DNA from: Oceanomicrobium pacificus | GTDB lineage: Bacteria > Pseudomonadota > Alphaproteobacteria > Rhodobacterales > Rhodobacteraceae | Assembly: GCF_009833495.1 (NCBI RefSeq) | Contig: NZ_WUWG01000001.1 | Location: 620,001 to 684,000, forward strand | Direction: 5' to 3' | DNA length: 64,000 nucleotides | Part shown: positions 54,937 through 64,000 of the stretch, one piece after another | Numbering within the stretch: the first letter of the stretch is position 1 | Layout of the letters: the number at the start of each line of letters is the position of its first letter | The notes under the pieces: model-generated | What the model was told of the DNA's origin: nothing | Database searches by the model: none | Seen by the model: the letters and a program-made list of their open reading frames with translations, nothing else | Position numbers and translations under genes: made by a program

Positions 54937-54940
54937 CGCG

Positions 54941-57739
54941 ATGGCTCCGATCCACCAGACGGCGTCGCCGCCCACGCCTTTCGATCTGGTCGCGGCGCCT
55001 GACATCCTGTTCGACAGTGCCGCGCTGCGCGCCGAGATCGAGGCCGCGGCTCAGGATGCCAAGGACCTGACCGCGCTGCGCACGGCGGCGGTGAAAATCC
55101 TTGGCGCGGCCAACACGGCCGCACGGGCGATGATTGCGGATTATGTGACCGCGCATCCGTTCCACGCAGCACCCGTTGTCCGCTCCTACGCGTGGCTAAC
55201 CGACCAGATCGTGCTGCTGACGATGGAACTGGCCGAACGCTGGCTGCACCCGAACCCGAACCCCACGGCGGGCGAGCGGATCAGCCTGCTGGCTGTGGGG
55301 GGGTACGGGCGCGGCGAGATGGCGCCTTTCTCGGACGTCGATCTGCTCTTCCTGACGCCCTACAAGCAGACCGCCTGGGGCGAGAGCATCATCGAGAGTG
55401 TGCTCTACACGCTGTGGGACCTGCGGTTGAAGGTCGGCCATGCGACCCGCACGGTGGAAGACTGCCTGCGCCTCGCGCGGGAGGATATCACCATCCGAAC
55501 GGCGCTCCTCGAACAGCGGTTCCTGCTCGGCGACGAAGGGCTTGCCCGCGACCTCGACAAGCGGCTCTGGAACGAGATTTTCCTCAAGACCGGGCCCGAA
55601 TTTGTCGAGGCCAAGCTCGAGGAACGGGCTGCACGCCACCGGCGCACGGGCGGATCGCGCTATCTGGTCGAACCGAATGTGAAAGAGGGCAAGGGCGGAC
55701 TGCGCGACCTCCAGACGCTGTTCTGGATCGCGAAATACATCAATCAGGTCAAGGAACCGACCGACCTGATCGACAGCGGCGTCTTCACCGAAGACGAGTT
55801 CCGCATCTTTGCCGAAGCCGAGGAGTTCCTCTGGGCGGTGCGCTGCAACCTGCACCTGATGAGCCGCCGCGCCAACGAGCAACTGACTTTCGACGCGCAG
55901 GTCGAGGTCGCCGCCGCGATGGGGTTCGAGGATGCCGACGGGCAGCGCGGGGTCGAGCGGTTCATGCAGCTCTACTACACGCATGCCCGCCATGTGGGCG
56001 AGTTGACCCGCATCTTCCTGGCCGCGCTTGAAGCTCGTCACGTGAAGCAGCGCCCGAACCTGACCCGCTCGATCGCGCGGGCCATCGGCTTCGGGCGCAA
56101 CCAGATGCCGAAAGGCTACGAGGAACTGCACGGGCGGCTCAACGTGGCCGATCCGGACGCGTTTCTGGCCGATCCCGTCAATATTCTGCGGCTCTTCGAG
56201 GTTGCGCTGCGCACCGGCATCCTGATCCATCCCGACACGATGCGGCTGGTTGCGGCCAATCTCGACCTGATCGACGACACGGTGCGCGACGATCCCGAGG
56301 CCAACCGCATCTTCCTCGGGCTCCTGCTCGACCACGGCAATCCCGAGCGCGCGCTCCTGCGGATGAACGAGTTGAACGTGCTCGGCACCTTCCTGCCGGA
56401 GTTCGGCCGGATCGTCGCGATGATGCAGTTCAACATGTACCACCACTACACGGTGGACGAGCATACGATCCGCTGCATCTCGACGCTGAGCGAGATCGAA
56501 CATGGCGATCTGGTGGAGGAACTGCCCGTTGCCTCCGACATTCTGAGCAAGGGCGTGAATCGCCGCATCCTCTATGTGGCGCTCCTGCTCCACGATATCG
56601 GCAAGGGCCTGCCGCAGGACCATTCGGTCGTGGGCGCGGAAATCGCGACACGACTCGCCCCGCGGCTCGGTCTCGACGAGCATGAGGTCGACACGGTGGT
56701 CTGGCTGGTGCGCAACCATCTGCTCATGTCGGACGTGGCGCAGAAACGCGACCTGTCGGACCCGCGCACCGTGCGCGACTTTGCCCGTATCGTGCAAAGC
56801 CCCGCGCGGCTGAAGCTTCTGACCGTTCTGACCGTTTGCGATATCCGCGGCGTGGGACCGGGCGTGTGGAACAACTGGAAGGCCATGCTCCTGCGCGACC
56901 TCTACGCCCAGACCATGGACATGCTCACCGACGGGCACGAGAGCCAGACCCGCAAGGAACTGGAGGTCGAGGCCAAGGCCGACCTGCGGGCCAAGCTGGA
57001 CGGCGACTGGTCGGACCCCGAGATCGAGGCCGAGATCGAGCGCCATTACGCGCCCTACTGGCTCGGGCTGGATGGCGGCACGCATCTGGTCTTCGCGCGG
57101 CTCCAGAAGGAGCTGGCGGACAGCGGCTTTGCCTCCGCGATCGAACCCGATCTCGACCGCGACGCCACCCGCATCTGCTTCATGATGCAGGACCATCCGG
57201 GCCTCTTCGCGCGGCTCGCAGGCGCGCTCGCGCTGGTCGGCGCGAACGTGGTCGATGCACGGACCTATACGACCAATGACGGGCTGGCGACGGCCGTGTT
57301 CTGGATCCAGGATGGCGAGGGCCACCCCTATGAGGCCCAGCGCCTCGACCGGCTGCGGCGGATGATCGACCGCTCGCTGCTGGGCGAGGTGGTGCCGCGC
57401 GACGAATTGCGCAGCCGCGACAAGGTCAAGAAGCGCGAACGCGATTTCGAAGTGCCGACGGCGATCACCTTCGACAATCAGGGATCGGATATTTTCACCA
57501 TCATCGAGGTGGACACGCGCGACCGGCCTGGGCTTCTGCATGACCTTGCGCGGACGATGACCGACTGCAACATCTCCATTTCCAGCGCGATCATCGCCAC
57601 TTATGGCGAACAGGCAGTGGATGCGTTCTACGTGAAGGACCTGTTCGGTCTGAAAATCCATTCCGAGGCGAAACAGAAGATGATCGAAGAGCGGCTGCGC
57701 TCGGCCATCGCGCGGGGTGTGGAGATGATGATCTCGTGA
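54941..57739 (+). CDS. glnD: [Protein-PII] uridylyltransferase / uridylyl-removing enzyme
   Basis: The 932-residue bifunctional nitrogen sensor uridylylates PII when glutamine is low. It has a nucleotidyltransferase domain with GGYGRGEMAPFSDVDLLFL (Gly plus Asp-x-Asp), a central HD domain with LLHDIGKGLPQDHS, and two C-terminal ACT domains (MMQDHPGLFARLAGAL, VDTRDRPGLLHDLARTM). The ATG at 54941 is chosen by family fit. It overlaps murJ by four bases. Confidence 0.97.
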   Translation: MAPIHQTASPPTPFDLVAAPDILFDSAALRAEIEAAAQDAKDLTALRTAAVKILGAANTAARAMIADYVTAHPFHAAPVVRSYAWLTDQIVLLTMELAERWLHPNPNPTAGERISLLAVGGYGRGEMAPFSDVDLLFLTPYKQTAWGESIIESVLYTLWDLRLKVGHATRTVEDCLRLAREDITIRTALLEQRFLLGDEGLARDLDKRLWNEIFLKTGPEFVEAKLEERAARHRRTGGSRYLVEPNVKEGKGGLRDLQTLFWIAKYINQVKEPTDLIDSGVFTEDEFRIFAEAEEFLWAVRCNLHLMSRRANEQLTFDAQVEVAAAMGFEDADGQRGVERFMQLYYTHARHVGELTRIFLAALEARHVKQRPNLTRSIARAIGFGRNQMPKGYEELHGRLNVADPDAFLADPVNILRLFEVALRTGILIHPDTMRLVAANLDLIDDTVRDDPEANRIFLGLLLDHGNPERALLRMNELNVLGTFLPEFGRIVAMMQFNMYHHYTVDEHTIRCISTLSEIEHGDLVEELPVASDILSKGVNRRILYVALLLHDIGKGLPQDHSVVGAEIATRLAPRLGLDEHEVDTVVWLVRNHLLMSDVAQKRDLSDPRTVRDFARIVQSPARLKLLTVLTVCDIRGVGPGVWNNWKAMLLRDLYAQTMDMLTDGHESQTRKELEVEAKADLRAKLDGDWSDPEIEAEIERHYAPYWLGLDGGTHLVFARLQKELADSGFASAIEPDLDRDATRICFMMQDHPGLFARLAGALALVGANVVDARTYTTNDGLATAVFWIQDGEGHPYEAQRLDRLRRMIDRSLLGEVVPRDELRSRDKVKKRERDFEVPTAITFDNQGSDIFTIIEVDTRDRPGLLHDLARTMTDCNISISSAIIATYGEQAVDAFYVKDLFGLKIHSEAKQKMIEERLRSAIARGVEMMIS

Positions 57740-59289
57740 GCGTGCGGGGCATCCGCCTTCTGCCCGCGTTCCTGACCGTGGGCGGCTGGACGCTCGCAAG
57801 CCGGCTCTTCGGGTTTCTGCGCGATGTTCTGATCGCGGGCACACTCGGGTCGAGCGCGGTGGCAGAGGCGTTCCTTGTCGCCTTCACCCTGCCCAACATG
57901 TTCCGTCGCTTCTTTGCCGAGGGCGCGTTCAACATGGCGTTCGTGCCGATGTTCTCCAAGAAACTGGAGGCGGGCAAGGATGCCGAGGAATTTGCCTCCG
58001 ACGCCCTGTCGGGACTGGCGATGATCCTGATCCTGCTGACGCTGGTGGCGCAGCTTTTCATGCCCTGGATGGTGATGCTGCTCGCGAGCGGCTTTGCCGG
58101 CGACGAACGGTTCGGGCTGGCCGTCGGCTACGGGGTGGTGGTGTTCCCCTATATCCTTTTCATCTCGCTCGCGGCCCTTCTGTCGGGCGTTCTGAACGCC
58201 GCCGGACGCTTCGCGCTCGCCGCCGCCGCGCCGGTGTTCCTCAACCTCATCCTGATCTCGGCGATCCTGATGTCCCGCCGCTATGGCTGGGACACGGGCT
58301 GGGCCCTGTCATGGTCTGTGCCGGTGGCCGGGATCGTGCAACTGGCGCTGGTCTGGTGGGGGGCGGAGAAGATCGGCCTGCGCATCCGCCCGCGCCTGCC
58401 ACAGATTACCCCCGACCTGAAGCGGCTCGCGATCATCGCCGCGCCGGCCGCGCTTGCCGGCGGGGTCGTGCAGGTCAATCTGGTGGTCGGTCGGCAGGTC
58501 GCCTCCTATTTCGACGGGGCAGTCGCCTGGCTCAACTATGCCGACCGGCTCTACCAGTTGCCGCTCGGCGTGGTGGGCATCGCGGTCGGGGTGGTGCTCC
58601 TGCCCGATCTGTCACGCCGGCTGCAGGCCGATGACGTGCCGGGCAGCCGCTGGGCCGCGAACCGCGCGGCGGAATTTTCGCTTGCGCTGACCCTGCCGGC
58701 TGCGGTCGCGCTCGTGGTGGTCGCGACGCCGCTTGTCTCGACGCTCTACGAGCGGGGCGCCTTCAGCGCAGACGACACGGTCAAGACCGCCATTGCGGTT
58801 GCGATCTACGGCGTGGGCCTGCCGGCCTTCGTGCTGCAAAAGGTGCTGTCGCCGCTCTATTTTGCCCGCGAGGACACGAAGCACCCGTTCTATTTCGCGC
58901 TGGTTGCGATGCTGGTGAATGTGGTGCTGGCCGTCGGGCTTGCCCCGGTGATCGGCTATACCGCCGCCGCCGTCGGCACGAGTCTTGCGGGCTGGATCAA
59001 TACCGGCCTTCTGTGGTGGAACGCCCGCGGCATGGGGGACGCGGCGCGCATCGACGATGAGTTGCGACGACGTGCGCCGCGCCTTGCGCTGGCAAGCCTG
59101 CTGATGGGTGGGCTGCTCCTCGCTGTCGCACGGCTGCTCGCGCCATGGCTCGCGGATGCGGTGCTGCGCTACCCGGCGCTCCTGATCCTCGTGGCGGCGG
59201 GCATGGCCGGCTATGCGGCTTTCGCGATCGCCCTGGGCGGTCTCGATCGCGCGGCACTGGCCACGGCCCTGCGCCGCCGCAAGGGCTGA
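57736..59289 (+). CDS. murJ: Lipid II flippase
   Basis: The 517-residue membrane protein has about 14 helices and exports lipid II for peptidoglycan synthesis. Signatures are SRLFGFLRDVLIAGTLG with the essential Arg, AFLVAFTLPNMFRRFFAEGA, FNMAFVPMF, and a central VNLVVGRQVASYF. The start is GTG at 57736, overlapping the glnD stop (GTGA). The glnD-murJ-trpS order is common in Rhodobacterales. Confidence 0.97.
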   Translation: MSVRGIRLLPAFLTVGGWTLASRLFGFLRDVLIAGTLGSSAVAEAFLVAFTLPNMFRRFFAEGAFNMAFVPMFSKKLEAGKDAEEFASDALSGLAMILILLTLVAQLFMPWMVMLLASGFAGDERFGLAVGYGVVVFPYILFISLAALLSGVLNAAGRFALAAAAPVFLNLILISAILMSRRYGWDTGWALSWSVPVAGIVQLALVWWGAEKIGLRIRPRLPQITPDLKRLAIIAAPAALAGGVVQVNLVVGRQVASYFDGAVAWLNYADRLYQLPLGVVGIAVGVVLLPDLSRRLQADDVPGSRWAANRAAEFSLALTLPAAVALVVVATPLVSTLYERGAFSADDTVKTAIAVAIYGVGLPAFVLQKVLSPLYFAREDTKHPFYFALVAMLVNVVLAVGLAPVIGYTAAAVGTSLAGWINTGLLWWNARGMGDAARIDDELRRRAPRLALASLLMGGLLLAVARLLAPWLADAVLRYPALLILVAAGMAGYAAFAIALGGLDRAALATALRRRKG

Positions 59290-59292
59290 CGC

Positions 59293-59985
59293 TCAGCGCT
59301 GGCGCAGCCGGTCGCGCCAGCCGCGCAACCTGTCCGGCCCGTCATCGGCCAGCCCGAAGGACAAAAGGAACCCTGCGCCGAAGGCCGCCAGATCGGCCAC
59401 CCAGTCCGGCCCGCCCCCAAGGATCGCGCGGTAGATGAATTGCAGCACCACCAGCACGCCGATCAGACGGAAGGCCGCCACCTGCTTGCGCCGGTCGGTT
59501 CCGGCGGCGAGGAACAGCGTCCAGCTATAGGCGCCGATGAGCCCGTAGATCATCGGGTAGGCGCCGGCGAGCGGCACGCGCGCCTGCGTGGCCAGCCCGA
59601 AGGCCATCGCCCCGGCGGCCGCCGAAAGGATCAGGAGCATCAGGAACGGCAGGGGCGCAAACCGACGCGCCACGGCGGTGCCGAGCGCCAGCGCGATCGC
59701 CGCCGCCAGCCCGGCATGGAGCGGTGCGAAATGAACGAAACTGTAACTCAAGGTCCGCGTGACGAGACCGGCCATGTCCCTTCCGGTCTGCCGCACATGT
59801 TCGAAATGCGCATCGAAGAAGGCAAACCGGACGAGCGCCTCGCTCCGCCAGCCGATCCCTTCGGCCCCGCCCCATAGCCCGAAACCCGCACCGGAGAGAA
59901 TGATCTCGGGGACAAGGATCAGCCCCACAAGAAGCCAGACCGGCCACGGGACCGGCAGAAAGATCGGCTGGCGTTGTGCGTCCAT
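59293..59985 (-). CDS. Rhomboid-fold membrane protein lacking catalytic residues
   Basis: The 230-residue protein has about six helices with rhomboid-like landmarks: [20 protein letters not shown] (helix 2), [17 protein letters not shown] (helix 4, residues 139-155) and [17 protein letters not shown] (helix 6). In active rhomboids helix 4 reads GxSG with the nucleophile Ser, and helix 6 carries a His; here GAYP (141-144) and DLAAFGAG replace them. It is thus likely a pseudoprotease, perhaps binding membrane proteins. It lies opposite to and between murJ and trpS. The ATG at 59985 is chosen over a longer open frame. Confidence 0.85.
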   Translation of the reverse strand: MDAQRQPIFLPVPWPVWLLVGLILVPEIILSGAGFGLWGGAEGIGWRSEALVRFAFFDAHFEHVRQTGRDMAGLVTRTLSYSFVHFAPLHAGLAAAIALALGTAVARRFAPLPFLMLLILSAAAGAMAFGLATQARVPLAGAYPMIYGLIGAYSWTLFLAAGTDRRKQVAAFRLIGVLVVLQFIYRAILGGGPDWVADLAAFGAGFLLSFGLADDGPDRLRGWRDRLRQR

Positions 59986-60069
59986 GACTCCCCTGCTCCG
60001 CCGTCTGTTGACGCTGTCCCGTCCTGCGGCGATAAGGTCGCGAGTTGCAGTATTGAAAGGGTCCACACC

Positions 60070-61098
60070 ATGACCGATGCGGTCCACACGCCTCGTGTCT
60101 TTTCCGGGATCAAGCCGTCCGGCGGCCTGACACTGGGGAACTATCTTGGCGCCATCAAGCGCTTTGTCGACATGCAAGGAGAGATGGAGACGATCTATTG
60201 TGTCGTCGACATGCATGCGATCACGGTCTGGCAGGACCCGGCCGACCTGAAACATGCGACCCGCGAACTGGCCGCCGCCTATCTTGCCGCCGGGATCGAT
60301 CCTACGCGCTCGACGCTCTTCAACCAGAGCCAGGTCGCGGCCCATGCCGAACTGGGCTGGATCTTCAACTGCGTGGCGCGGGTCGGATGGATGAACCGGA
60401 TGACCCAGTTCAAGGACAAGGCCGGCAAGAATCGCGAAAAGGTCTCGCTCGGGCTGTATGCCTACCCGTCGCTGATGGCGGCCGACATCCTGATCTACCA
60501 CGCGACCCACGTGCCGGTGGGCGAGGACCAGAAGCAGCATGTGGAACTGACCCGCGACATCGCGGCCAAGTTCAACACCGACTATGGCGTGCCGGATTTC
60601 TTCCCGCAGCCCGAGCCGATCATCGAAGGCCCGGCGACGCGGGTGATGAACCTGCGCGACGGGACCAAGAAAATGTCCAAGTCGGGCGAATCGGACATGG
60701 AGCGGATCAACATGACCGACGATGCCGACACGATCGCGAAGAAGATCCGCAAGGCCCGCACCGATCCCGACCCGTTGCCCGACACGGTGAAGGGGCTGGA
60801 CGACCGCCCCGAGGCGCGCAATCTGGTCGAGATCTATGCCGCGCTCTCCGACAGCACGCCCGACGCGGTGCTCGGCGAGTTTGCCGGCGCGCAGTTCGGC
60901 CAGTTCAAGCCGAAGCTTGCGGATTTGGCCGTCGCGAAGCTGGAGCCAATTTCGACCCGGATGGCCGACCTGATGCAGGACCCGGCAGAGATCGACCGCA
61001 TCCTGACGATGGGCGCGGACAAGGCTCGGGCGATTGCCGACCCGATCCTCGACCGCACCTATGACATTGTCGGCTTCGTGCGTCCGCGACAGATCTGA
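60070..61098 (+). CDS. trpS: Tryptophanyl-tRNA synthetase
   Basis: The 342-residue class I synthetase has the HIGH-like [17 protein letters not shown] and KMSKS in [16 protein letters not shown]. It charges tRNA-Trp. The start ATG at 60070 gives the standard family N-terminus. A strong bidirectional-looking hairpin follows. Confidence 0.97.
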   Translation: MTDAVHTPRVFSGIKPSGGLTLGNYLGAIKRFVDMQGEMETIYCVVDMHAITVWQDPADLKHATRELAAAYLAAGIDPTRSTLFNQSQVAAHAELGWIFNCVARVGWMNRMTQFKDKAGKNREKVSLGLYAYPSLMAADILIYHATHVPVGEDQKQHVELTRDIAAKFNTDYGVPDFFPQPEPIIEGPATRVMNLRDGTKKMSKSGESDMERINMTDDADTIAKKIRKARTDPDPLPDTVKGLDDRPEARNLVEIYAALSDSTPDAVLGEFAGAQFGQFKPKLADLAVAKLEPISTRMADLMQDPAEIDRILTMGADKARAIADPILDRTYDIVGFVRPRQI

Positions 61099-61125
61099 TC
61101 CGGCGCCTGCGCCGCCCGAACAAGA

Positions 61126-61165
61126 TGCGCCCGCCCCGGGGGAACCGGAGCGGGCGCAACTCTTT
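61126..61165. terminator. Terminator after trpS, possibly bidirectional
   Basis: TGCGCCCGC (61126-61134) and GCGGGCGCA (61150-61158) form a perfect nine-base stem with a GC-rich inner part. On the plus strand ACTCTTT follows; on the minus strand TCTTGTT follows, for the outer membrane gene. Both tails are short. Confidence 0.7.
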
Positions 61166-61221
61166 GGACCGGTGTGCCTGCGCAGGCTGTTCAGGCGAAC
61201 CGGCTCCGAACGGTTTGCGGA

Positions 61222-61881
61222 TCAGAAGCCGAAGCGCACACCGATATTGAGCGACGTGGAGTTCACGTCGATATCATTGTTCACGCCGCCTTCGGACGTG
61301 ACCGACGTGCCGGGGAACGACTTGAACCGGATATCGCCATAGAGCGCGGAACGGTCGTTCAGCGCATAGGAGACACCGCCCATCAGCTGGTAACCCCATG
61401 TCCGGGTGCTGTCGTTCAGCGCCTGGACGCCCGGAATCCCGTAATCGTCGAATTTCACCTCGCCATAGCCGATACCGGCGCCGAGGTAGGGCGAAACGCG
61501 CGGGTTGGCGATGCGGAAGTCGTAATAGCCGTTCAGGAAGGCCGCGGTGGTCGTGACCGTACCGCGCGACCCGTCCTGCTTGGCGCCGTTCAGCGCGTGG
61601 CTTTCCACATCAGCCTTGGTGTAGGCCAGTTCCAGTTCACCACGGGCGCCACCGGCCCCGAAATCCCCGAAGCCGTAGCCGAGCACGAGACCCGCACCAT
61701 AGCCGGTGTCGAGGTCGGTCTTGATGTCCGCGCCGGGCGCGAAAGTGAAGTCCTGCGAATTCTTGTAGGTCAGCTGGCCCTGCACACCGGCATAGAAGCC
61801 GTTGTAGAAGAGCGGATCGGCCGATGCGACGGCCGGCATGAGCGCAGCGGCGGTCGTCATCGCCAGAATGGGTTTCAACAT
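61222..61881 (-). CDS. Outer membrane beta-barrel protein (OmpW/opacity-type)
   Basis: The 219-residue protein has a Sec signal (MLKPILAMTTAAALMPAVASA) and alternating strands with aromatic girdle residues (YNGFYAGVQGQLTYKNSQDF, GYGAGLVLGYGFGDFG), ending in Phe (NIGVRFGF), the BamA-recognised barrel signature. Probably an eight-stranded porin-like barrel. The ATG at 61881 starts the signal. Divergent from the universal stress gene. No ligand is evident. Confidence 0.88.
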   Translation of the reverse strand: MLKPILAMTTAAALMPAVASADPLFYNGFYAGVQGQLTYKNSQDFTFAPGADIKTDLDTGYGAGLVLGYGFGDFGAGGARGELELAYTKADVESHALNGAKQDGSRGTVTTTAAFLNGYYDFRIANPRVSPYLGAGIGYGEVKFDDYGIPGVQALNDSTRTWGYQLMGGVSYALNDRSALYGDIRFKSFPGTSVTSEGGVNNDIDVNSTSLNIGVRFGF

Positions 61882-62095
61882 TTTAACTCTCCGCGAAGTT
61901 GGATCGGAATGGGATCGAATGGAACCAATACGCCCCAGCCTCCATTCGGTTTCGTGCCTCACACCCTTGTGACGTTGGGTTGAGCGATCCGTGAACCACC
62001 GGACCCGCCGCCTGCGACGGCAAGCCACCGTGCGGCACGCTTGATCGGACAGGACCGATCCGGCACACTCGCCCCGCACGAGCGGGAGGAAAATT

Positions 62096-62554
62096 GTGCG
62101 TAAGTTCTTGGTCGTCATGGACGATTCCCCGGAGTTCCTGAATGCGCTCCGGTTCGCGGCAATCCGCGCCAACAAGACCGGCGGCGCGGTCGAGATCCTC
62201 GGGATCATCGCGCCGGAGGAGTTCCAGCACTGGATCGGCGTGGCCGAAACCATGCGCGCCGAAGCGCGCGAGCGGATCGAGGAACATTTCACCGTTTTCG
62301 CGAAATGGATGCAGGACAAGGAGGGGCTGACCCCCGAACTGGTGATCCGCGAGGGCGAGAAAGTGACCGAAGTGCTCGCCCAGATCCGCGAGGATCCCGA
62401 AATCGGCGTGCTGGTGCTCGGCGCTGGCGCGCGCGGCGACGGTCCCGGCCCGCTTGTCAGCCAGCTTGCCGGCCGCATGGCCGCCGACATGAAAGTGCCC
62501 GTGACCGTGGTGCCCGGCAGCATGAGCAAAGAAGATATCATCGCCGTATCCTGA
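62096..62554 (+). CDS. Universal stress protein A family
   Basis: The 152-residue protein has the UspA fold with MDDSPEFLNALRFAAIRA, and the ATP-binding G-2x-G-9x-G(S/T)-like region in LVLGAGARGDGPGPLVSQLAG and VTVVPGSMS. The start is GTG at 62096, five bases after GGGAGGA. It is divergent from the outer membrane gene, across a 214-base gap. Confidence 0.9.
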   Translation: MRKFLVVMDDSPEFLNALRFAAIRANKTGGAVEILGIIAPEEFQHWIGVAETMRAEARERIEEHFTVFAKWMQDKEGLTPELVIREGEKVTEVLAQIREDPEIGVLVLGAGARGDGPGPLVSQLAGRMAADMKVPVTVVPGSMSKEDIIAVS

Positions 62555-62602
62555 CGGGCGGGCGCGCTCTGCCCGCGGCGATTTAGAAAGATTCCAGATA
62601 AC

Positions 62603-62631
62603 TTGACTTTTTTGTTCGGAAAGCGCATCTA
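62603..62631 (+). promoter_or_regulatory. Possible promoter of the Nfu-type gene
   Basis: TTGACT (62603-62608) is followed after 17 bases by CATCTA (62626-62631), in an AT-rich gap before the NifU-domain gene. The -10 match is weak. No iron-responsive box was recognised. Confidence 0.4.
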
Positions 62632-62659
62632 AACCTCACGCAAGAAAGGCTCGCGCACC

Positions 62660-63220
62660 ATGTTCATCCAGACCGAATCCACGCCGAACCCGGCAACGCT
62701 GAAATTCCTGCCCGGGCAGACCGTCCTGCCTGCGGGCACGGCAGATTTCCCCACGGCGGAAGCTGCGGAAAAATCGCCGCTCGCGCATCGTCTGTTCCAG
62801 ACCGGTGACGTGACGGGCGTGTTTCTCGGCCCGGATTTCGTGACAGTGACCAAGTCAGATGGGGCTGAGTGGGACCATATCAAACCCTCGCTGCTGGGCG
62901 CGATCATGGAACATTTCCAGTCCGGCCAGCCGGTGATCGAGGACGAGTCCGGCGCGGTCGGCCATGCCGAACATGACGGGCCGGACGGCGAGGTGGTGAA
63001 CCAGATCAAGGAACTGCTCGACACGCGGGTGCGCCCTGCCGTGGCGCAGGACGGCGGCGACATCACCTTCCACGGGTTCGACCGCGGCGTGGTCTACCTG
63101 CACATGCAGGGGGCCTGCGCGGGCTGCCCCTCCTCGACCATGACCCTGAAAATGGGCATCGAGAACCTTCTGCGCCACTATATCCCCGAAGTGCTGGAGG
63201 TCCGGCCCGTTGCAACCTGA
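62660..63220 (+). CDS. NifU/NfuA-type Fe-S cluster scaffold protein
   Basis: The 186-residue protein has an N-terminal Nfu_N domain (MFIQTESTPNPATLKFLPGQ) and a C-terminal NifU domain with the cluster Cys pair in GACAGCPSS. It carries Fe-S clusters to target enzymes such as MiaB and lipoate synthase. Overlaps tsaB by 11 bases. The architecture without an N-terminal scaffold of IscU type matches eukaryotic NFU1 and bacterial Nfu. Confidence 0.94.
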   Translation: MFIQTESTPNPATLKFLPGQTVLPAGTADFPTAEAAEKSPLAHRLFQTGDVTGVFLGPDFVTVTKSDGAEWDHIKPSLLGAIMEHFQSGQPVIEDESGAVGHAEHDGPDGEVVNQIKELLDTRVRPAVAQDGGDITFHGFDRGVVYLHMQGACAGCPSSTMTLKMGIENLLRHYIPEVLEVRPVAT

Positions 63221-63863
63221 CGCGCCCCTCGCCCTCGGCTTCGACACATCGGCCGCGCATTGCGCGGCCGCTTTGCTGTCGGGGGACAGGGTGCTCGCGG
63301 AACGGATCGAGCCGATGATGAAGGGACAGGCCGAACGGCTTTTCCCGATGCTCGAAGAGATGCTTGCCGAAGCAGGCGCCGCATGGCGTAATCTGGACTT
63401 GATCGCCGTCGGGACCGGACCGGGCAATTTCACCGGCATCCGGATTTCCGTCGCCGCCGCGCGCGGGTTGGCCCTGTCGCTCGGCTGCCGCGCTGTCGGC
63501 GTCTCGCGGCTCGACTGGATTGCGCATGGCACGCACGGCCCCGTCGAGGCGATGGTCGATGCGCGGCAGGACCGTGTGTTCGTGCAACCGTTCGTGGATG
63601 GCGCCGCGACGGGCGATCCGCGCCAGACCGCGCTAGTCTCGCTCGACCCCGGTTTTGCCGGCCTCAGGCTGACGGATGCTCCGGCGACCATAGCGGACAT
63701 TTGGCCCGTCCCGGTGCGCTGTATCACGCCCGCGCCGGCCGATCTTGTCCGGCTGGCGCGCCGCGCGCCCGCAGATGCGCCGGCGCCAGCGCCGCTCTAC
63801 CTGCGCGCACCCGATGCCGCCCTGCCCGCCGATCCGCCGCCGGTGATCCTCGATGACGCCTGA
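63210..63863 (+). CDS. tsaB: tRNA threonylcarbamoyladenosine biosynthesis protein TsaB
   Basis: The 217-residue protein (YeaZ) partners TsaD and TsaE to make t6A37. It shows LALGFDTSAAHCAAALL, an ASKHA-like N-terminus, and AVGTGPGNFTGIRISVAAARG. The start is TTG at 63210 with CTGGAGG nine bases before it, overlapping the Nfu gene by 11 bases. It precedes rimI, also coupled. Confidence 0.92.
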   Translation: MQPDAPLALGFDTSAAHCAAALLSGDRVLAERIEPMMKGQAERLFPMLEEMLAEAGAAWRNLDLIAVGTGPGNFTGIRISVAAARGLALSLGCRAVGVSRLDWIAHGTHGPVEAMVDARQDRVFVQPFVDGAATGDPRQTALVSLDPGFAGLRLTDAPATIADIWPVPVRCITPAPADLVRLARRAPADAPAPAPLYLRAPDAALPADPPPVILDDA

Positions 63864-64000
63864 GGCGATGGCCACGATCCACGCAGCCAGCTTCACCGTG
63901 CCGCGCCCGTGGAGCGCCGCGGAATTCGCCCGCCTTCTTGCCGACCCGGCCGTCCTTGCCATCACCCGCCCGCAGGGATTTGCCCTGTTCCGGCAGACCG
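63853..64000 (+). CDS. rimI: Ribosomal protein alanine N-acetyltransferase, N-terminal part
   Basis: The frame starts ATG at 63853 (MTPEAMATIHAASFTVPRPW) and stays open to the window edge, 49 codons. The HAASFTVPRPWSAAEF opening is typical of RimI GNAT proteins next to tsaB. It overlaps tsaB by 11 bases. The catalytic and acetyl-CoA regions are beyond the edge. Confidence 0.8.
   Translation, partial: MTPEAMATIHAASFTVPRPWSAAEFARLLADPAVLAITRPQGFALFRQT

Noticed and set aside
1-64000. CRISPR arrays, insertion sequences, prophage genes, tRNA or rRNA genes
   Set aside because: No regularly spaced repeats, transposase or integrase motifs, or cloverleaf-like sequences with conserved arms were seen on reading both strands.

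Overview
This is a GC-rich (roughly 65%), densely packed bacterial chromosome segment. The gene content points to an alphaproteobacterium of the order Rhodobacterales (Roseobacter/Paracoccus group), with most genes being core housekeeping. Supporting context: the miaB-phoH-ybeY-corC-lnt-metK-trmB-aroA-cmk-rpsA-ihfB-trpF-trpB order on one strand, an Irr-type iron regulator beside fabA-fabB-fabI, a MucR/Ros regulator, the glnD-murJ-trpS order, an oversized 50S L25 protein, and many 4-base start/stop overlaps. These placements rest on family recognition by eye; no database search was run. I see no tRNA, rRNA, CRISPR array, prophage or insertion sequence, and no gene-free stretch longer than about 300 bases.

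Layout. 1-9 kb: the start of a MATE exporter, a secreted RTX-type protein, ychF, a VOC protein, trpA, an L-lactate dehydrogenase, rplY-pth, a serine hydrolase and a small YodC-like protein. About 9.2-26.6 kb: a nearly unbroken minus-strand run, read from miaB down to trpB. It covers tRNA modification, ribosome and RNA maturation (phoH, ybeY), lipoprotein acylation (lnt), SAM synthesis (metK), tRNA m7G (trmB), the shikimate pathway (aroA), nucleotide kinase (cmk), ribosomal S1, IHF-beta and tryptophan synthesis (trpF, trpB). Accessory genes sit inside it: an OmpA-domain protein plus a lipoprotein sharing an unusual 35-residue module, a BASS-family transporter whose ribosome binding site is buried in a hairpin, and a GFA-type zinc protein overlapping both aroA and cmk.

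26.6-38.4 kb: mucR with a clear promoter and palindrome, a glycosyltransferase-like protein with a CDF metal exporter, an M3 oligopeptidase, a dimethylglycine/sarcosine dehydrogenase-like fusion, and a four-gene overlapping catabolic cassette (haloacid dehalogenase, alpha/beta hydrolase, Thr/Ser dehydratase, D-amino-acid dehydrogenase) facing it. A VOC-RidA pair follows. 38.4-41.7 kb: fabA-fabB-fabI (unsaturated fatty acid synthesis) divergent from irr.

41.7-64 kb: an SH3 protein with a possible non-canonical AUC start, a glycerate-type dehydrogenase, a PAP2 phosphatase, moeB-dut-coaBC, cobU plus a histidine phosphatase, a GST, comM, the gshB-yraN-rsmI block divergent from an LpoA-like lipoprotein and glnD-murJ, a rhomboid-fold protein lacking its catalytic residues, trpS, an outer-membrane barrel, a universal stress protein, a Nfu-type Fe-S carrier, tsaB and the start of rimI. 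The most noteworthy signals are small regulatory structures and accessory insertions within conserved operons, rather than a new defence or mobile system.
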